Positions 18,741-27,958 of a DNA stretch of 64,000 bases are shown here, in pieces. The stretch comes from Halomonas sp. HL-48. GTDB lineage: Bacteria > Pseudomonadota > Gammaproteobacteria > Pseudomonadales > Halomonadaceae. The position numbers and the translations under genes are program-made. Positions within the stretch are counted from its first letter, which is position 1. The number at the start of each line of letters is the position of its first letter. The stretch spans positions 17,897 to 81,896 of the forward strand of contig NZ_LJZS01000018.1 in assembly GCF_001314875.1 (NCBI RefSeq), written 5' to 3'. The notes beneath the pieces were generated by a model. It did no database searches. It saw nothing but the letters and a program-made list of their open reading frames with translations, and was not told the DNA's origin.

Positions 18741-19954
18741 TGGGAGTCTCCCGACTGCGCGGTAGCGTTAGGCCGCAGGATATCGGCGAGGGCACCGAGG
18801 CCAGCATCGGCGATGAGCGCCAGCATCAGAATCGGCAATGCCCCCAGCAGCACCATGTCCATGGCCGCCTGCCCCAGGCCCTGAAAGATGAACGCCCCCA
18901 GACCGCCCGCCCCGATCAGGGCCGCGACAGCAGTGAGACCGATCGCCTGAACGGTGGTAATGCGGATACCTTCGAGCAGCACCGGAAGGGCCAGCGGCAA
19001 GCGGACCTGGAAGAATCGCTGGCTGTTGCGCATGCCCATTCCCCGCGCCGCCTCCAGGGTCTCCGGGCTCACCTGTTCGAGCGCAATGTAGGTGTTGCGT
19101 ACCATCGGCAGCAGGCTATAGGCGACCAGCGCGAGCAAGGCCGGCGCCCAGCCAATTCCGCTGACACCCAGCTGTGACAGCAGCGGCCACTGGGCGGCAA
19201 GCCATGCCAAGGGGCCGAGCATCAGGCCAAACAGGGCAATACTGGGAATGGTTTGCAGGAAATTGAGTACGCCAAAGGCAATCTTTTGGCATTTTGCATA
19301 GCGGCGCATCAACATGGCAAGCGTAAGCCCCAGCCCGATGCTGATGGCCACCGACGCGCTGACAAGGGTCACATGCTGGCGTAGGGCACGCCAGAACTCA
19401 TCGTCCCGGGCGCGTAATTCCTGCCCTAAGGCAAGCGAATCAAGCCCCAGTATGGCGCACACCCCCCAGACAAGTAACACACCCAGCAGCATCAGGGTCG
19501 AGCGCCGCCGGGACAGCGTCAGACGCAACCGCAGCTCGATCCAGCAGAGCAGCAGCAGTGAGAGCATCAGCCAATAGGCCATGCCCATATTAAGGCGCGC
19601 CTGCGGCGTATCGCTGCTGATCAGCCTATGGCTGGCCACCATTAGACCGAAGGGCAGAAGCAACAGCAGCAGAGACACACCCACCAGGGCCACCTGATAG
19701 CCTTGATGACTGGGCTGAAGCGACAACGCCAGGAGCGTGAGCATGACCCCGCTGACCAGCAAGGCGCCTACCCATCCTATCGCCTCAATCAGCCCGGCCT
19801 CTTCCCCGCTGACGATCCGGTTGGGGGAGACACTGACCACGTCCAGCAGCCAGATAGCCGCCAGCATGGCACTGAAAAGCACCAACAGGACGCGGTTTGG
19901 CCGCCACTGCCGCCAAGAGACCTGCGGGGTTGGCAGTGCATCCAATAGCGACAT
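18737..19954 (-). CDS. yehY: Osmoprotectant ABC transporter permease (YehY-like, long form)
   Basis: Permease of 405 residues (E. coli YehY ~385). The first ~190 residues hold several extra membrane helices, a feature that separates YehY from the short YehW; the remainder is the transport domain with the loop AARGMGMRNSQRFFQVRLPL near residues 303-322. It starts two bases after the substrate-binding gene stop and ends with a four-base overlap with the ATPase gene. It pairs with YehW as a heterodimeric channel. The substrate, probably a betaine, is inferred from family and context. Confidence 0.85.
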   Translation of the reverse strand: MSLLDALPTPQVSWRQWRPNRVLLVLFSAMLAAIWLLDVVSVSPNRIVSGEEAGLIEAIGWVGALLVSGVMLTLLALSLQPSHQGYQVALVGVSLLLLLLPFGLMVASHRLISSDTPQARLNMGMAYWLMLSLLLLCWIELRLRLTLSRRRSTLMLLGVLLVWGVCAILGLDSLALGQELRARDDEFWRALRQHVTLVSASVAISIGLGLTLAMLMRRYAKCQKIAFGVLNFLQTIPSIALFGLMLGPLAWLAAQWPLLSQLGVSGIGWAPALLALVAYSLLPMVRNTYIALEQVSPETLEAARGMGMRNSQRFFQVRLPLALPVLLEGIRITTVQAIGLTAVAALIGAGGLGAFIFQGLGQAAMDMVLLGALPILMLALIADAGLGALADILRPNATAQSGDSQ

Positions 19955-19956
19955 GC

Positions 19957-20871
19957 TCAGTCGCTATCCAGGCTATCGAGGTAATCGCTGGCGACATTGT
20001 TGGGTGACATACCGTTCACTGCCACATCGGCATTGAGCTTCTGCAGCGTCTCGAGATCCAGGGTATTGAAGACTTCCTCGAGAAGCTCATCGATATCCGG
20101 ATAGGCTTCCAGTACGCTTTCACGCACCACCGGCGAGGGTTGATAGACTGGCTGAACACCCCTTGAGTCTTCAAGTACGACCAGCTCCAGGGCATTCAGA
20201 CCGCCATCGGTACCGTAGGTCATCGCCGCATTAACATCGCTGGTCTGTTCCGCTGCCGCGCGCATGGTGGCTGCGGTATTGCCGCCGGAAAGAATCAGCA
20301 GTTGATCCTCACTCAGCTCAAACCCGTAGGCCTCCTGAAAGGCGGGCAAGGCCTGCTCAGACTCGACGAACTCGGCGCTTGCAGCAAACTTGAATTCTCC
20401 GCCGTCCTTAAGGTAATCAGCAAGGTCGTCCAGTGTTTCAAGGTCATGCGCTTCGGCCACATCGCGACGCACGCTCATCGCCCAGGTGTTGTTGGCGCTG
20501 GCGGGGGTCAACCATACCAGGCCCTGCTCAGCATCGCGCTCACGGACGGTCTCGTAGGCTTGCTCGGCATCCTTCCACACGTCGCTGTCGGCCATGTCGA
20601 AGAAAAAGGCCCCGTTACCGGTATATTCGGGATAAAGGTCTATTTCTCCCGCTTCCAACGCACTACGCACGACGCTGGTGCCGCCTAACTGCAGTCGATC
20701 TTCGGTGGGGATGTCATGACGTTCCAGGGTTTGCATGATCAGCTCACCAAGTACCGACCCTTCCGTGTCGATTTTAGACGACACCACCACGGCGTCGTCG
20801 GCATTGACCGAGGCAAACGGCAGCAGGCTGAGACAGCCTAGGGCAATGGTTGATTTAGTGGCAAAGCGCAT
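19957..20871 (-). CDS. osmF: Osmoprotectant-binding protein (OsmF/YehZ-like)
   Basis: Periplasmic binding protein of 304 residues. The signal peptide is MRFATKSTIALGCLSLLPFA with cleavage expected after SVNA. The family motif GGTSVVRSALEAGEIDLYPE is followed by YTGNG, typical of QAT/OsmF binding proteins. Two ATGs are possible: 20880 sits directly on the AAAGG ribosome-binding site, whereas 20871 has it nine bases upstream, so 20871 was chosen. It heads the osmF-yehY-yehX-yehW operon, and a promoter-like pair lies at 20903-20931. In E. coli the operon is induced by osmotic stress and stationary phase; such control here is inferred. Confidence 0.87.
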   Translation of the reverse strand: MRFATKSTIALGCLSLLPFASVNADDAVVVSSKIDTEGSVLGELIMQTLERHDIPTEDRLQLGGTSVVRSALEAGEIDLYPEYTGNGAFFFDMADSDVWKDAEQAYETVRERDAEQGLVWLTPASANNTWAMSVRRDVAEAHDLETLDDLADYLKDGGEFKFAASAEFVESEQALPAFQEAYGFELSEDQLLILSGGNTAATMRAAAEQTSDVNAAMTYGTDGGLNALELVVLEDSRGVQPVYQPSPVVRESVLEAYPDIDELLEEVFNTLDLETLQKLNADVAVNGMSPNNVASDYLDSLDSD

Positions 20872-20902
20872 TGTAATCATCCTTTTGGCAGAGACTCACG
20901 AA

Positions 20903-20931
20903 AGTATATGCCCGTCGTGCGTTGAAGTCAG
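20903..20931 (-). promoter_or_regulatory. Candidate promoter of the osmF-yehYXW operon
   Basis: On the minus strand CTGACT (20931-20926) and TATACT (20908-20903) are separated by 17 bases, 32 bases upstream of the osmF ATG. The -10 TATACT preceded by A is compatible with sigma-70 or sigma-S. Found by eye only. Confidence 0.4.
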
Positions 20932-20969
20932 ATTGCTTGGCATTCCCTTGATAGCCTATCAACTATCAC

Positions 20970-22370
20970 CTAGGAAGACTCGATAACCCAGGTGGTGCCT
21001 TCACGGGAATCTTTCAGAATGATCCCCTGCGCTGCCAGCTCATCACGGATGGCATCGGCCCGGGCAAAATCCTTGTTGGCCTTGGCGGCCTGACGCTCGG
21101 CAATCTTGGCCTCGATAGCCGACTCGCTGATCGCCGGGGCGTGCTGTTGAGTGCCTTTTAGAAACACATCGGGGGCCTGTTGCAGCAGGCCCAGGACGCC
21201 GGCAAGGCGCTTCAACTCGGCTGCCAGAGGTACTGCTTTTTCAGGCGTTTCCTGTTTGGCACGGTTGAGATCACGCGCCAGATCGAACAGCGCGGCCAGG
21301 GCGTCGGGGGTGTTGAAATCGTCGTCCATCGCGGCGGTGAATCGTTCGCCATAGGCAGTCGGCACCTCAGTCTCCAACACATTGTCGTCGCTCTTTACCC
21401 CGTCCAGTGCCGTATAAAAACGCGTCAACGACTTTCTGGCCTCGACAAGCGAATCCTGGGAATAGTTGATGGCACTGCGGTAATGGCTGGCCACCAGCAA
21501 ATAGCGCACGACCTCCGGGTCATGCTCAGCAAGCACTTCCCGGATAGTGAAGAAGTTGCCCAGCGACTTGGACATCTTTTCCTGATCCACCCGTACGGCC
21601 CCAGCATGCATCCAGGTGTTGACATAGGTCTTGCCCGTGGCGGCTTCCGACTGGGCAATCTCGTTTTCGTGGTGAGGAAAGGTCAGGTCAGGCCCGCCGC
21701 CGTGAATATCAAAGGTCTCCCCCAGGCAGCAGGTCGACATCGCTGAGCATTCGATATGCCATCCTGGACGGCCATTTCCCCAGGGTGATGGCCAGTGCGC
21801 TTCACCGGGCTTGGCGGCTTTCCACAGCACGAAATCGAGCGGGTCTTCCTTGTGCACGTCAACGTCGACGCGGGCACCGGAGCGCATGTCATCCAACTGG
21901 CGATTATTGAGCTTGCCGTAGTCGGCAAAACGGCGAACGCGATAGTAGACATCGCCGTTATCCGCCGGGTAAGCAAAGCCTTTGTCCACCAGTGTTTCGA
22001 TCATGGCAATGATATCGCCCACGTGGCCCGTCGCCCGAGGTTCGTGGCTGGGCGGCAGGACGTTGAGCCGCGCTTCGTCCTCGTGCATGGCATCGATCAT
22101 GCGCTCGGTCAACGCCGTGATCGTTTCGTTATTTTCATCGGCGCGCTTGAGAATCTTGTCGTCGATGTCGGTAATGTTGCGCACATAATTGACGCCATAG
22201 CCGCGTTCACGCAGGTAACGGGTAATCACGTCAAACGCCACCATGACCCGGGCATGGCCCAGGTGGCAGTAGTCATACACCGTCATGCCGCAGACATACA
22301 TACTGACCTTGCCCGGTTCCAGCGGGATGAAAGGTTCTTTGCGACGCGTCAGCGTATTGTAGATTTGCAT
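20970..22370 (-). CDS. cysS: Cysteinyl-tRNA synthetase
   Basis: Class Ia synthetase charging tRNA-Cys, 466 residues (E. coli 461). The zinc/substrate cysteine is in [18 protein letters not shown], where HLGH is the HIGH motif; further zinc ligands are in WHIECSAM and HHENE; the second signature is KMSKSLGNF. The C-terminal anticodon-binding region ends the protein. It lies 11 bp downstream of glnS on the same strand, so the two synthetases are probably cotranscribed. ATG 22370 was used; only a weak ribosome-binding site (CGGGC) precedes it. No unusual residue was noticed. Confidence 0.95.
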   Translation of the reverse strand: MQIYNTLTRRKEPFIPLEPGKVSMYVCGMTVYDYCHLGHARVMVAFDVITRYLRERGYGVNYVRNITDIDDKILKRADENNETITALTERMIDAMHEDEARLNVLPPSHEPRATGHVGDIIAMIETLVDKGFAYPADNGDVYYRVRRFADYGKLNNRQLDDMRSGARVDVDVHKEDPLDFVLWKAAKPGEAHWPSPWGNGRPGWHIECSAMSTCCLGETFDIHGGGPDLTFPHHENEIAQSEAATGKTYVNTWMHAGAVRVDQEKMSKSLGNFFTIREVLAEHDPEVVRYLLVASHYRSAINYSQDSLVEARKSLTRFYTALDGVKSDDNVLETEVPTAYGERFTAAMDDDFNTPDALAALFDLARDLNRAKQETPEKAVPLAAELKRLAGVLGLLQQAPDVFLKGTQQHAPAISESAIEAKIAERQAAKANKDFARADAIRDELAAQGIILKDSREGTTWVIESS

Positions 22371-22381
22371 TGCCCGATTCC

Positions 22382-24061
22382 TTAACCTTTCTGTTTGATT
22401 TTCGCCCAGCTATCTTTAAGCCCGACAGTGCGGTTGAATACCGGACGACCCGGCGTCGACACGTGACGATCCGCACAGAAATAGCCCACCCGCTCGAACT
22501 GGTAGCGCGCTTCAGGGCCCGCATCCGCTAGGCTGGGTTCACCGATTGCCTGACAGACGGTCAGGGACTCGGGATTCAAATGGTCAAGGAAGTCGACGTC
22601 CTTATCGCGATCCGGCTGTTCGACCATGAACAGGTTGTCGTAAAGCCGCACTTCCAACGGAATACCGTGCTCGGCACTCACCCAGTGAATGACACCCTTC
22701 ACCTTGCGACCTTCGGGGTTTTTACCCAGGGTGTCAAAATCCACCGAGCAATGCAGTTCCGTGACGTCGCCCGCCTCGTTCTTGATCACCTCATCGCAAC
22801 GGATGACGTAGCTGTTACGCAGGCGGACCTCTTTACCCGGCGCAAGACGGAAGAATTTTTTCGGTGCATCTTCCATAAAGTCATCCTGATCAATGAACAG
22901 CTCGCGGGTCAGGGGCACCTTGCGCACCGGCATATCGTCACGCGCGGGGTGGCCAGCCACCTCGTAGACTTCTTCATGGTCTTCCGGCACGTTGGTGAGC
23001 ACAACTTTCAGTGGCTTGAGCACACACATCGCCCGCGGCGCATTGTCCTCCAGGTCCGACCGAATCGCGTGGGTCAACATGGCTATGTCAACCAGGCCGC
23101 CGTCGGCGCGGGTCACCCCGATCATGTCGCAGAACTTGCGAATCGACGCGGGCGTGTAGCCCCGCCGGCGCATGCCCGAGATCGTCGGCATGCGCGGGTC
23201 ATCCCAGCCGTCCACGATCTGTTCGTCGACCAGCATTTTCAACTTGCGCTTGGAGGTCAGCGTATAGTTGAGGTTTAACCGGGCAAACTCGATCTGGCGG
23301 GGTTTGGCCGGCACCGGCAGGTTATCCAGAAACCACTCGTATAGCGGGCGGTGGTCTTCAAACTCGAGGGTACAAATAGAGTGGGTCACGCCTTCCAGGG
23401 CGTCAGACTGGCCATGGGTGAAATCGTAGGACGGATAGATTTTCCATTTATCACCGGTCTGATGATGGCTGGCGTGGCGGATACGGTAGAGAATCGGGTC
23501 GCGTAGATTGATGTTCGGCGAGGCCATATCGATCTTGGCCCGCAGCACTTTCTCGCCCTCGCCAAACTCGCCTTTGCGCATGCGCTCCAGAAGGTCCAGG
23601 TTTTCGTCGACGCTGCGTTCGCGATAGGGACTCGGCTGACCCGGCTCGGTCAGCGTTCCGCGGTATTCACGGATCTCATCGGGTGTCAGATCATCGACGT
23701 AGGCTTTACCCTCACGGATCAAATGCTGCGCCCAGGCGTAGAGCTGATCAAAGTAGTCCGAGGCAAACCGTACGGGACCCGCCCATTCAAACCCCAGCCA
23801 GCTGACGTCATCCTTGATCGCGTCAATATAGGCCTGCTCTTCTTTGGCCGGATTGGTGTCGTCAAAGCGCAAATGACACTCACCACCCATCTGCTCCGCC
23901 AACCCAAAGTTGAGACAGATCGACTTGGCATGGCCGATATGCAGGAAACCATTGGGCTCCGGGGGAAAGCGCGTCACGATTTTTGTGACCTGGCCGCCCT
24001 CGATCTCGTCGCGTACTTGGTTGCGAATGAAGTTCGGCGCTGGGGTGGTCTCGTTGGTCAT
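22382..24061 (-). CDS. glnS: Glutaminyl-tRNA synthetase
   Basis: Class Ib synthetase of 559 residues (E. coli 554). The signature [19 protein letters not shown] is near residues 31-49 and the KMSKS equivalent is SKRKL near residue 274, both diagnostic of GlnRS rather than GluRS. The C-terminal beta-barrel anticodon-binding part follows. It is first gene of a glnS-cysS unit and divergent from ppiB. A TATAAT box on the minus strand at 24159-24154 lies about 90 bases upstream, but its -35 partner is poor. Presence of glnS means tRNA-Gln is charged directly, as usual in gammaproteobacteria. Confidence 0.96.
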   Translation of the reverse strand: MTNETTPAPNFIRNQVRDEIEGGQVTKIVTRFPPEPNGFLHIGHAKSICLNFGLAEQMGGECHLRFDDTNPAKEEQAYIDAIKDDVSWLGFEWAGPVRFASDYFDQLYAWAQHLIREGKAYVDDLTPDEIREYRGTLTEPGQPSPYRERSVDENLDLLERMRKGEFGEGEKVLRAKIDMASPNINLRDPILYRIRHASHHQTGDKWKIYPSYDFTHGQSDALEGVTHSICTLEFEDHRPLYEWFLDNLPVPAKPRQIEFARLNLNYTLTSKRKLKMLVDEQIVDGWDDPRMPTISGMRRRGYTPASIRKFCDMIGVTRADGGLVDIAMLTHAIRSDLEDNAPRAMCVLKPLKVVLTNVPEDHEEVYEVAGHPARDDMPVRKVPLTRELFIDQDDFMEDAPKKFFRLAPGKEVRLRNSYVIRCDEVIKNEAGDVTELHCSVDFDTLGKNPEGRKVKGVIHWVSAEHGIPLEVRLYDNLFMVEQPDRDKDVDFLDHLNPESLTVCQAIGEPSLADAGPEARYQFERVGYFCADRHVSTPGRPVFNRTVGLKDSWAKIKQKG

Positions 24062-24216
24062 GGTGGTGTTGAAAACCTCGTGGTGGATGGCGTGCCCGGC
24101 ATCGTCTGCCTACGCTTACGGTATAGCGCTTCGCGGTGCCGGGCAAAACCGTTATTATAACGTGACGCCGATGCACAGCGCCAAGGCGAACGCCTTTATT
24201 GAACAGGAATTTATCT

Positions 24217-24717
24217 ATGATCGTATTACAGACGAACCACGGTGACATCACGATTTCGCTTAATCAGGAAAAAGCGCCCGAGACAGCCGCCAACTTTGAA
24301 CAATACGTTCGCGATGGCTTTTACGACGGCACGCTGTTTCACCGGGTCATTGATGGCTTCATGGTTCAGGGCGGCGGCTTTGACCAGGACTTCAATCAAA
24401 AACCCACCCGCGACCCGATCCAGAACGAGGCGGATAACGGCCTGAAAAACACCAAAGGCACCCTGGCCATGGCCCGCACCCAGGATCCGCATTCAGCCAC
24501 CGCCCAGTTTTTCATCAACGTCGGCGATAACAGCTTTCTGGATCATAGTGGCAAAAACCTCCAGGGTTGGGGCTATGCGGTGTTTGGCGAAGTGGTCGAC
24601 GGCATGGACGTTGTCAACGCCATTAAAAACGTCAGCACCACGCGCCGCGGCATGCACGCCGATGTGCCCGCCGAGGACGTGATTATTGAGCGCGCCTACA
24701 TCAAGGAATCGGAATAA
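24217..24717 (+). CDS. ppiB: Peptidyl-prolyl cis-trans isomerase B (cyclophilin)
   Basis: Cytoplasmic cyclophilin of 166 residues (E. coli PpiB 164). The active-site segment [15 protein letters not shown] contains the catalytic arginine and the substrate-pocket Phe/Gln; [18 protein letters not shown] follows. No signal peptide, hence PpiB rather than the periplasmic PpiA. ATG 24217 has AGGAA about eight bases upstream; a TTG 18 bases earlier is less likely. It is followed 14 bp later by lpxH on the same strand, an arrangement also known from Pseudomonas. Confidence 0.93.
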   Translation: MIVLQTNHGDITISLNQEKAPETAANFEQYVRDGFYDGTLFHRVIDGFMVQGGGFDQDFNQKPTRDPIQNEADNGLKNTKGTLAMARTQDPHSATAQFFINVGDNSFLDHSGKNLQGWGYAVFGEVVDGMDVVNAIKNVSTTRRGMHADVPAEDVIIERAYIKESE

Positions 24718-24731
24718 ATCCCGGGAGCGCT

Positions 24732-25502
24732 ATGCGTACTCTACTGGTAGCGGATATGCACCTTAGTCATGACACCCCTGAGCTTAATCAGGGGTTCTTT
24801 GATTATCTGGAGCAAACCGCCAACGGCGCGGACGCCCTGTATATTTTGGGCGACCTGTTCGACGCCTGGATCGGCGATGATCTTCTCGACACGCCCCACC
24901 CGCTGGGCGACGTCGCCCGCGAGGTCATTGCGCGGCTGCATAAGCTGAGCAGCGACGGCACCACGGTATACCTGCTTCACGGCAACCGTGATTTTCTGAT
25001 CGGCCAGCGTTTTATTGCGGCTTGTCAGGCCACCCTGCTCTCCGACATTGAAGAAGTCGAGCTTCAGGGCATGCCTGCCGTCATTCTTCACGGCGACAGC
25101 CTGTGTACTCAGGATGAGGCCTATATGGCCTTTCGCCAACAGTCCCGTGATCCAGAATGGCAGGCGCAGATACTCGCCTTGCCTCTGGACCAGCGACTGG
25201 CGCTAGCCTCGAGCCTGCGCATGCAGTCGGGCGATGCCAATGCCACTAAAGCTGACGCCATCATGGACGTCACCCATGGCGAGGTGGTCAGCCTGATGGA
25301 GCATTGCGGCGTCACCACCATGATCCATGGCCACACCCACCGCCCCAAGGTTCACGACCTGACGGTTGAGGACGTACCCGCAAAACGCTACGTACTGGGT
25401 GACTGGGATGCCCAGCATGGCTGGGATATCGTGGTCGAGAAAACCGATCACACGGCCCCTCGGCTACGTCAGTTCCCACTCAGTGATCCACCGTCATCCT
25501 GA
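24732..25502 (+). CDS. lpxH: UDP-2,3-diacylglucosamine diphosphatase LpxH
   Basis: Calcineurin-like metallophosphoesterase of 256 residues that hydrolyses UDP-2,3-diacylglucosamine to lipid X in lipid A synthesis, at the inner face of the inner membrane. Metal-binding motifs in order: ADMHLS (D/H, residues ~8-13), GDLFD (~41-45), GNRDF (~84-88), HGDSLC (~122-127) and HGHTHRP (~200-206). ATG 24732 has GGGAG upstream. It is followed by a clear hairpin terminator at 25515-25545. Length is slightly above the E. coli enzyme (240). Confidence 0.93.
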   Translation: MRTLLVADMHLSHDTPELNQGFFDYLEQTANGADALYILGDLFDAWIGDDLLDTPHPLGDVAREVIARLHKLSSDGTTVYLLHGNRDFLIGQRFIAACQATLLSDIEEVELQGMPAVILHGDSLCTQDEAYMAFRQQSRDPEWQAQILALPLDQRLALASSLRMQSGDANATKADAIMDVTHGEVVSLMEHCGVTTMIHGHTHRPKVHDLTVEDVPAKRYVLGDWDAQHGWDIVVEKTDHTAPRLRQFPLSDPPSS

Positions 25503-25514
25503 AGGACGCGCATG

Positions 25515-25545
25515 AAAAAGCCGATCACTGGGATCGGCTTTTTTG
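25515..25545. terminator. Bidirectional intrinsic terminator between lpxH and ppiD
   Basis: AAAAAGCCGATC and GATCGGCTTTTTT arms flank a short loop. The T-run follows the stem on the plus strand and A-run/T-run symmetry gives the same on the minus strand, so it can end both the lpxH transcript and the convergent ppiD transcript. Confidence 0.85.
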
Positions 25546-25564
25546 TGGCTAACAGCGTTGACGG

Positions 25565-27385
25565 TTAACGCTCTATTTCCGCATCGCTACGCAGGTCTTC
25601 GATCAACCCCTGGATGATGGCCTGGGAACGTAGCTGCTCGGACATTTGGGCCACAAACTGCTCGCGCTCCTCGTCCACGTCACCACTGGTTACTTCGTCA
25701 AGTGCAATCAGGGCAACGCCGTCGGGCATCATTGCCGTTTGATAGGTACTTTCTCCCTCGTCGGGACGCGGCATCCTAAACGCTTCCTGGACGATCAGCT
25801 GCGACGCCGTCACGTCATCCTGGCGACGTACATCGTTGGCTTCCAGCCAGTCCACATCGACAGACTCCCCGTCTTCCATCTGCGCAATCATGTCTTTTGC
25901 TTGCGCCTCAAGCTGTTCCTGCTGACGTTGGGCGCTGACCGCCGTTTCCACTTCATCACGAACGTCGTCGAGCGGCAGCTGGACCTGCTCACGGTGCTCG
26001 GCAACCCGAATGACCATCCGACGATCTTCATCCAGCTCGATCACTTCACTGTTATAGCCTTCCTCGAGCACCTCGCCACTGAAGGCCTGCTCCATGACAC
26101 CTGGCTCAAACAGCACGCCCTCACCTTCCGCGTCGCGCGAAAGCCAATCGCTTTCCTGAAGGGTCAAGGATAGGTCATCTGCCACGCTTTCAAGGTCATC
26201 GGCCGCGAAGCTTTCATCAATCAGCTGCTGGGCTTTGTCATTAAAGCTGTCATTGACCTCGTCCATCGCCACCTCTTCACGAAGGCTATCGCGCTGATCT
26301 TCGAATGTCGGGCGGTCAATATCGGTCACTTGAATAATATGCAGGGCATTATCCATCTCGACGACAGACGAGGTGTCACCTTCATCGAGAGAGAATGCCG
26401 CCTCATCAAACGCATCGCCAAAGAAGCCTCGGCTGATCGTGCCCAGATCGCCGCCCTCTTCAGCACTGGCGGTATCATCGGAATAGCGCAAGGCGGTATC
26501 GGCGAACGATTCACCCTCTTCGAGCGCCTTCAGGGCCTCGTCAGCCTGCTCCTGGGCCTCTTCGCGGTCGCGCTCATCTCCAAAGGTAATCATGATATGA
26601 GAAACGCGGCGATCGGCATCGGCGTTTCGCTCGCGCCAGGCATCCCGCAGTACATCTTCATCCACATCGGCGTCGCTGGCCATTTCGCGACGATCCAGCA
26701 AGACGTACTCAAGGCGGACCTGCTCCGGACGTTCGAAACGATCGGCGTTGTCTTCGTAGTAGGTTTCAAGTTCGTCTTCGCTGATCTCGATATCCTCATC
26801 GAGGTCGGCGGTATCCAACATCACGTACCGGAAGCTACGCTGCTGGCGCTGAAGCTCAGCCAGACGCTCACCCTCGTTTTCCAGGGTAAAATCACTAAAG
26901 GCCAGCCCCTGCTGCAATTGCTGGCGTTTGACGTCAACCTCCAGCTCTTCGCGGAAGGAAAGGGGTGTATAACCCGCCCCGGATAAACGGCTGCGGAACA
27001 CTTCAGGCGAAAAGCGACCGTCCTCATCCTGAAACTCAGGGATACCGACAATCAACTGGTCGACCTGATCTTCCGATACGTAGAGGCCGCCGTCTTCGGC
27101 GTACTGGGTCACCAATTCCTGGGTTATCAGGTCATCCAACACGTCATTTCGCAGCTGGCGTTCCTGCTCAGGTGGCACATCTCCTGAGCGCATTGCACGC
27201 TGAACTTCCGTTTCAACCTGCTGACGCATGATCGGCTGACCATTTACGCTGACTTCCTGATCCGGATCGTCGCCAAACAGGCCAAACAAGGATTCCACAC
27301 CAAAAAGCGCCATGGCGGCCACCATGACACCAATAATAATCTTGGCTCCCCAGCTTCGGGATCCATCTCGAATACTTTGCAGCAT
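25565..27385 (-). CDS. ppiD: Periplasmic folding chaperone/peptidyl-prolyl isomerase PpiD
   Basis: Inner-membrane-anchored periplasmic chaperone of 606 residues (E. coli 623). A single N-terminal transmembrane helix (about 16-36, IIIGVMVAAMALFGVESLFG) is followed by a SurA-like N-domain (~40-200), a parvulin domain beginning RRVSHIMITFGDE (~259-360) and a C-terminal helical region rich in acidic residues. PpiD binds proteins emerging from the SecYEG channel. It lies downstream of hupB in the same orientation, as in E. coli lon-hupB-ppiD, but a stem-loop at 27447-27474 separates them. The high acidic content is typical of halophile exported proteins. Confidence 0.9.
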   Translation of the reverse strand: MLQSIRDGSRSWGAKIIIGVMVAAMALFGVESLFGLFGDDPDQEVSVNGQPIMRQQVETEVQRAMRSGDVPPEQERQLRNDVLDDLITQELVTQYAEDGGLYVSEDQVDQLIVGIPEFQDEDGRFSPEVFRSRLSGAGYTPLSFREELEVDVKRQQLQQGLAFSDFTLENEGERLAELQRQQRSFRYVMLDTADLDEDIEISEDELETYYEDNADRFERPEQVRLEYVLLDRREMASDADVDEDVLRDAWRERNADADRRVSHIMITFGDERDREEAQEQADEALKALEEGESFADTALRYSDDTASAEEGGDLGTISRGFFGDAFDEAAFSLDEGDTSSVVEMDNALHIIQVTDIDRPTFEDQRDSLREEVAMDEVNDSFNDKAQQLIDESFAADDLESVADDLSLTLQESDWLSRDAEGEGVLFEPGVMEQAFSGEVLEEGYNSEVIELDEDRRMVIRVAEHREQVQLPLDDVRDEVETAVSAQRQQEQLEAQAKDMIAQMEDGESVDVDWLEANDVRRQDDVTASQLIVQEAFRMPRPDEGESTYQTAMMPDGVALIALDEVTSGDVDEEREQFVAQMSEQLRSQAIIQGLIEDLRSDAEIER

Positions 27386-27446
27386 GTTGGCCTCAGGTAG
27401 TCACAGCTAAACGGGTCGCCCCTAATGAGTGGGCTAGAAAATAACA

Positions 27447-27474
27447 TGGGCGCATCGCGGTTGCGATACGCCCA
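27447..27474 (-). terminator. Stem-loop after hupB, probable terminator
   Basis: On the minus strand a 12-bp stem TGGGCGTATCGC / GCGATGCGCCCA (one G-U pair) closes an AACC loop and is followed by the T-rich ATGTTATTTTC. It lies 25 bp after the hupB stop. The T-run is imperfect, so partial read-through into ppiD is possible. Confidence 0.55.
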
Positions 27475-27498
27475 TAGATGACAACAAACACGAACGAA

Positions 27499-27771
27499 TT
27501 AGTTAACGGCGTCTTTCAATGCTTTACCGGCTTTAAAACTAGGCACTTTTGCCGCACTGATCTGGATCGGCTGACCCGTTTGTGGGTTGCGCCCTGTACG
27601 CGCGGCACGTTCTTTAATTGCGAAGGTACCAAAGCCCACCAGTGAAACACTGTCACCCTTCTTGAGGCTATCGGTGACAGACTCCACCATGGCATCCAAT
27701 GCGCGGGTTGCCGCTGCTTTTGGAATATCGGCAGACGCGGCAATGGCTTCAATCAGCTCAGACTTATTCAC
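27499..27771 (-). CDS. hupB: DNA-binding protein HU-beta
   Basis: Histone-like nucleoid protein of 90 residues (E. coli HupB 90). The family sequence is recognisable throughout: [16 protein letters not shown] at the start, [20 protein letters not shown] around 46-65 including the DNA-minor-groove arm, and [16 protein letters not shown] at the end. It starts at GTG 27771 with GGGGTGA upstream. Preceded by a strong promoter-like pair at 27852-27881 and located between lon and ppiD as in E. coli. It binds and bends DNA as a homodimer or with HU-alpha. Confidence 0.96.
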   Translation of the reverse strand: MNKSELIEAIAASADIPKAAATRALDAMVESVTDSLKKGDSVSLVGFGTFAIKERAARTGRNPQTGQPIQISAAKVPSFKAGKALKDAVN

Positions 27772-27851
27772 ACTTCACCCCTTGACTGTTTCTAAAAATG
27801 GCTCTTACGGCATGGTCACCGATGTAATCGACGATCAAGGCATAGCTGCGT

Positions 27852-27881
27852 TTTATAGCAATGCCTTGAAACGACTGTCAA
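27852..27881 (-). promoter_or_regulatory. Promoter of hupB
   Basis: On the minus strand a consensus -35 TTGACA (27881-27876) and a -10 TATAAA (27857-27852) are separated by 18 bases, placing a start site about 75 bases upstream of the hupB GTG. This shows hupB can be transcribed independently of lon. Confidence 0.65.
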
Positions 27882-27958
27882 GCGACCTTGCCTGGATGTG
27901 CCCGCCATAACGGCATTGGGCAATGATACAAGCAAATGCTAGCGAATAGCCGACGTCA

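Noticed and set aside
24117..24216. Divergent promoters in the glnS-ppiB gap
   Set aside because: A TATAAT on the minus strand is good but no acceptable -35 hexamer at 16-18 bases, so no separate promoter feature is listed.
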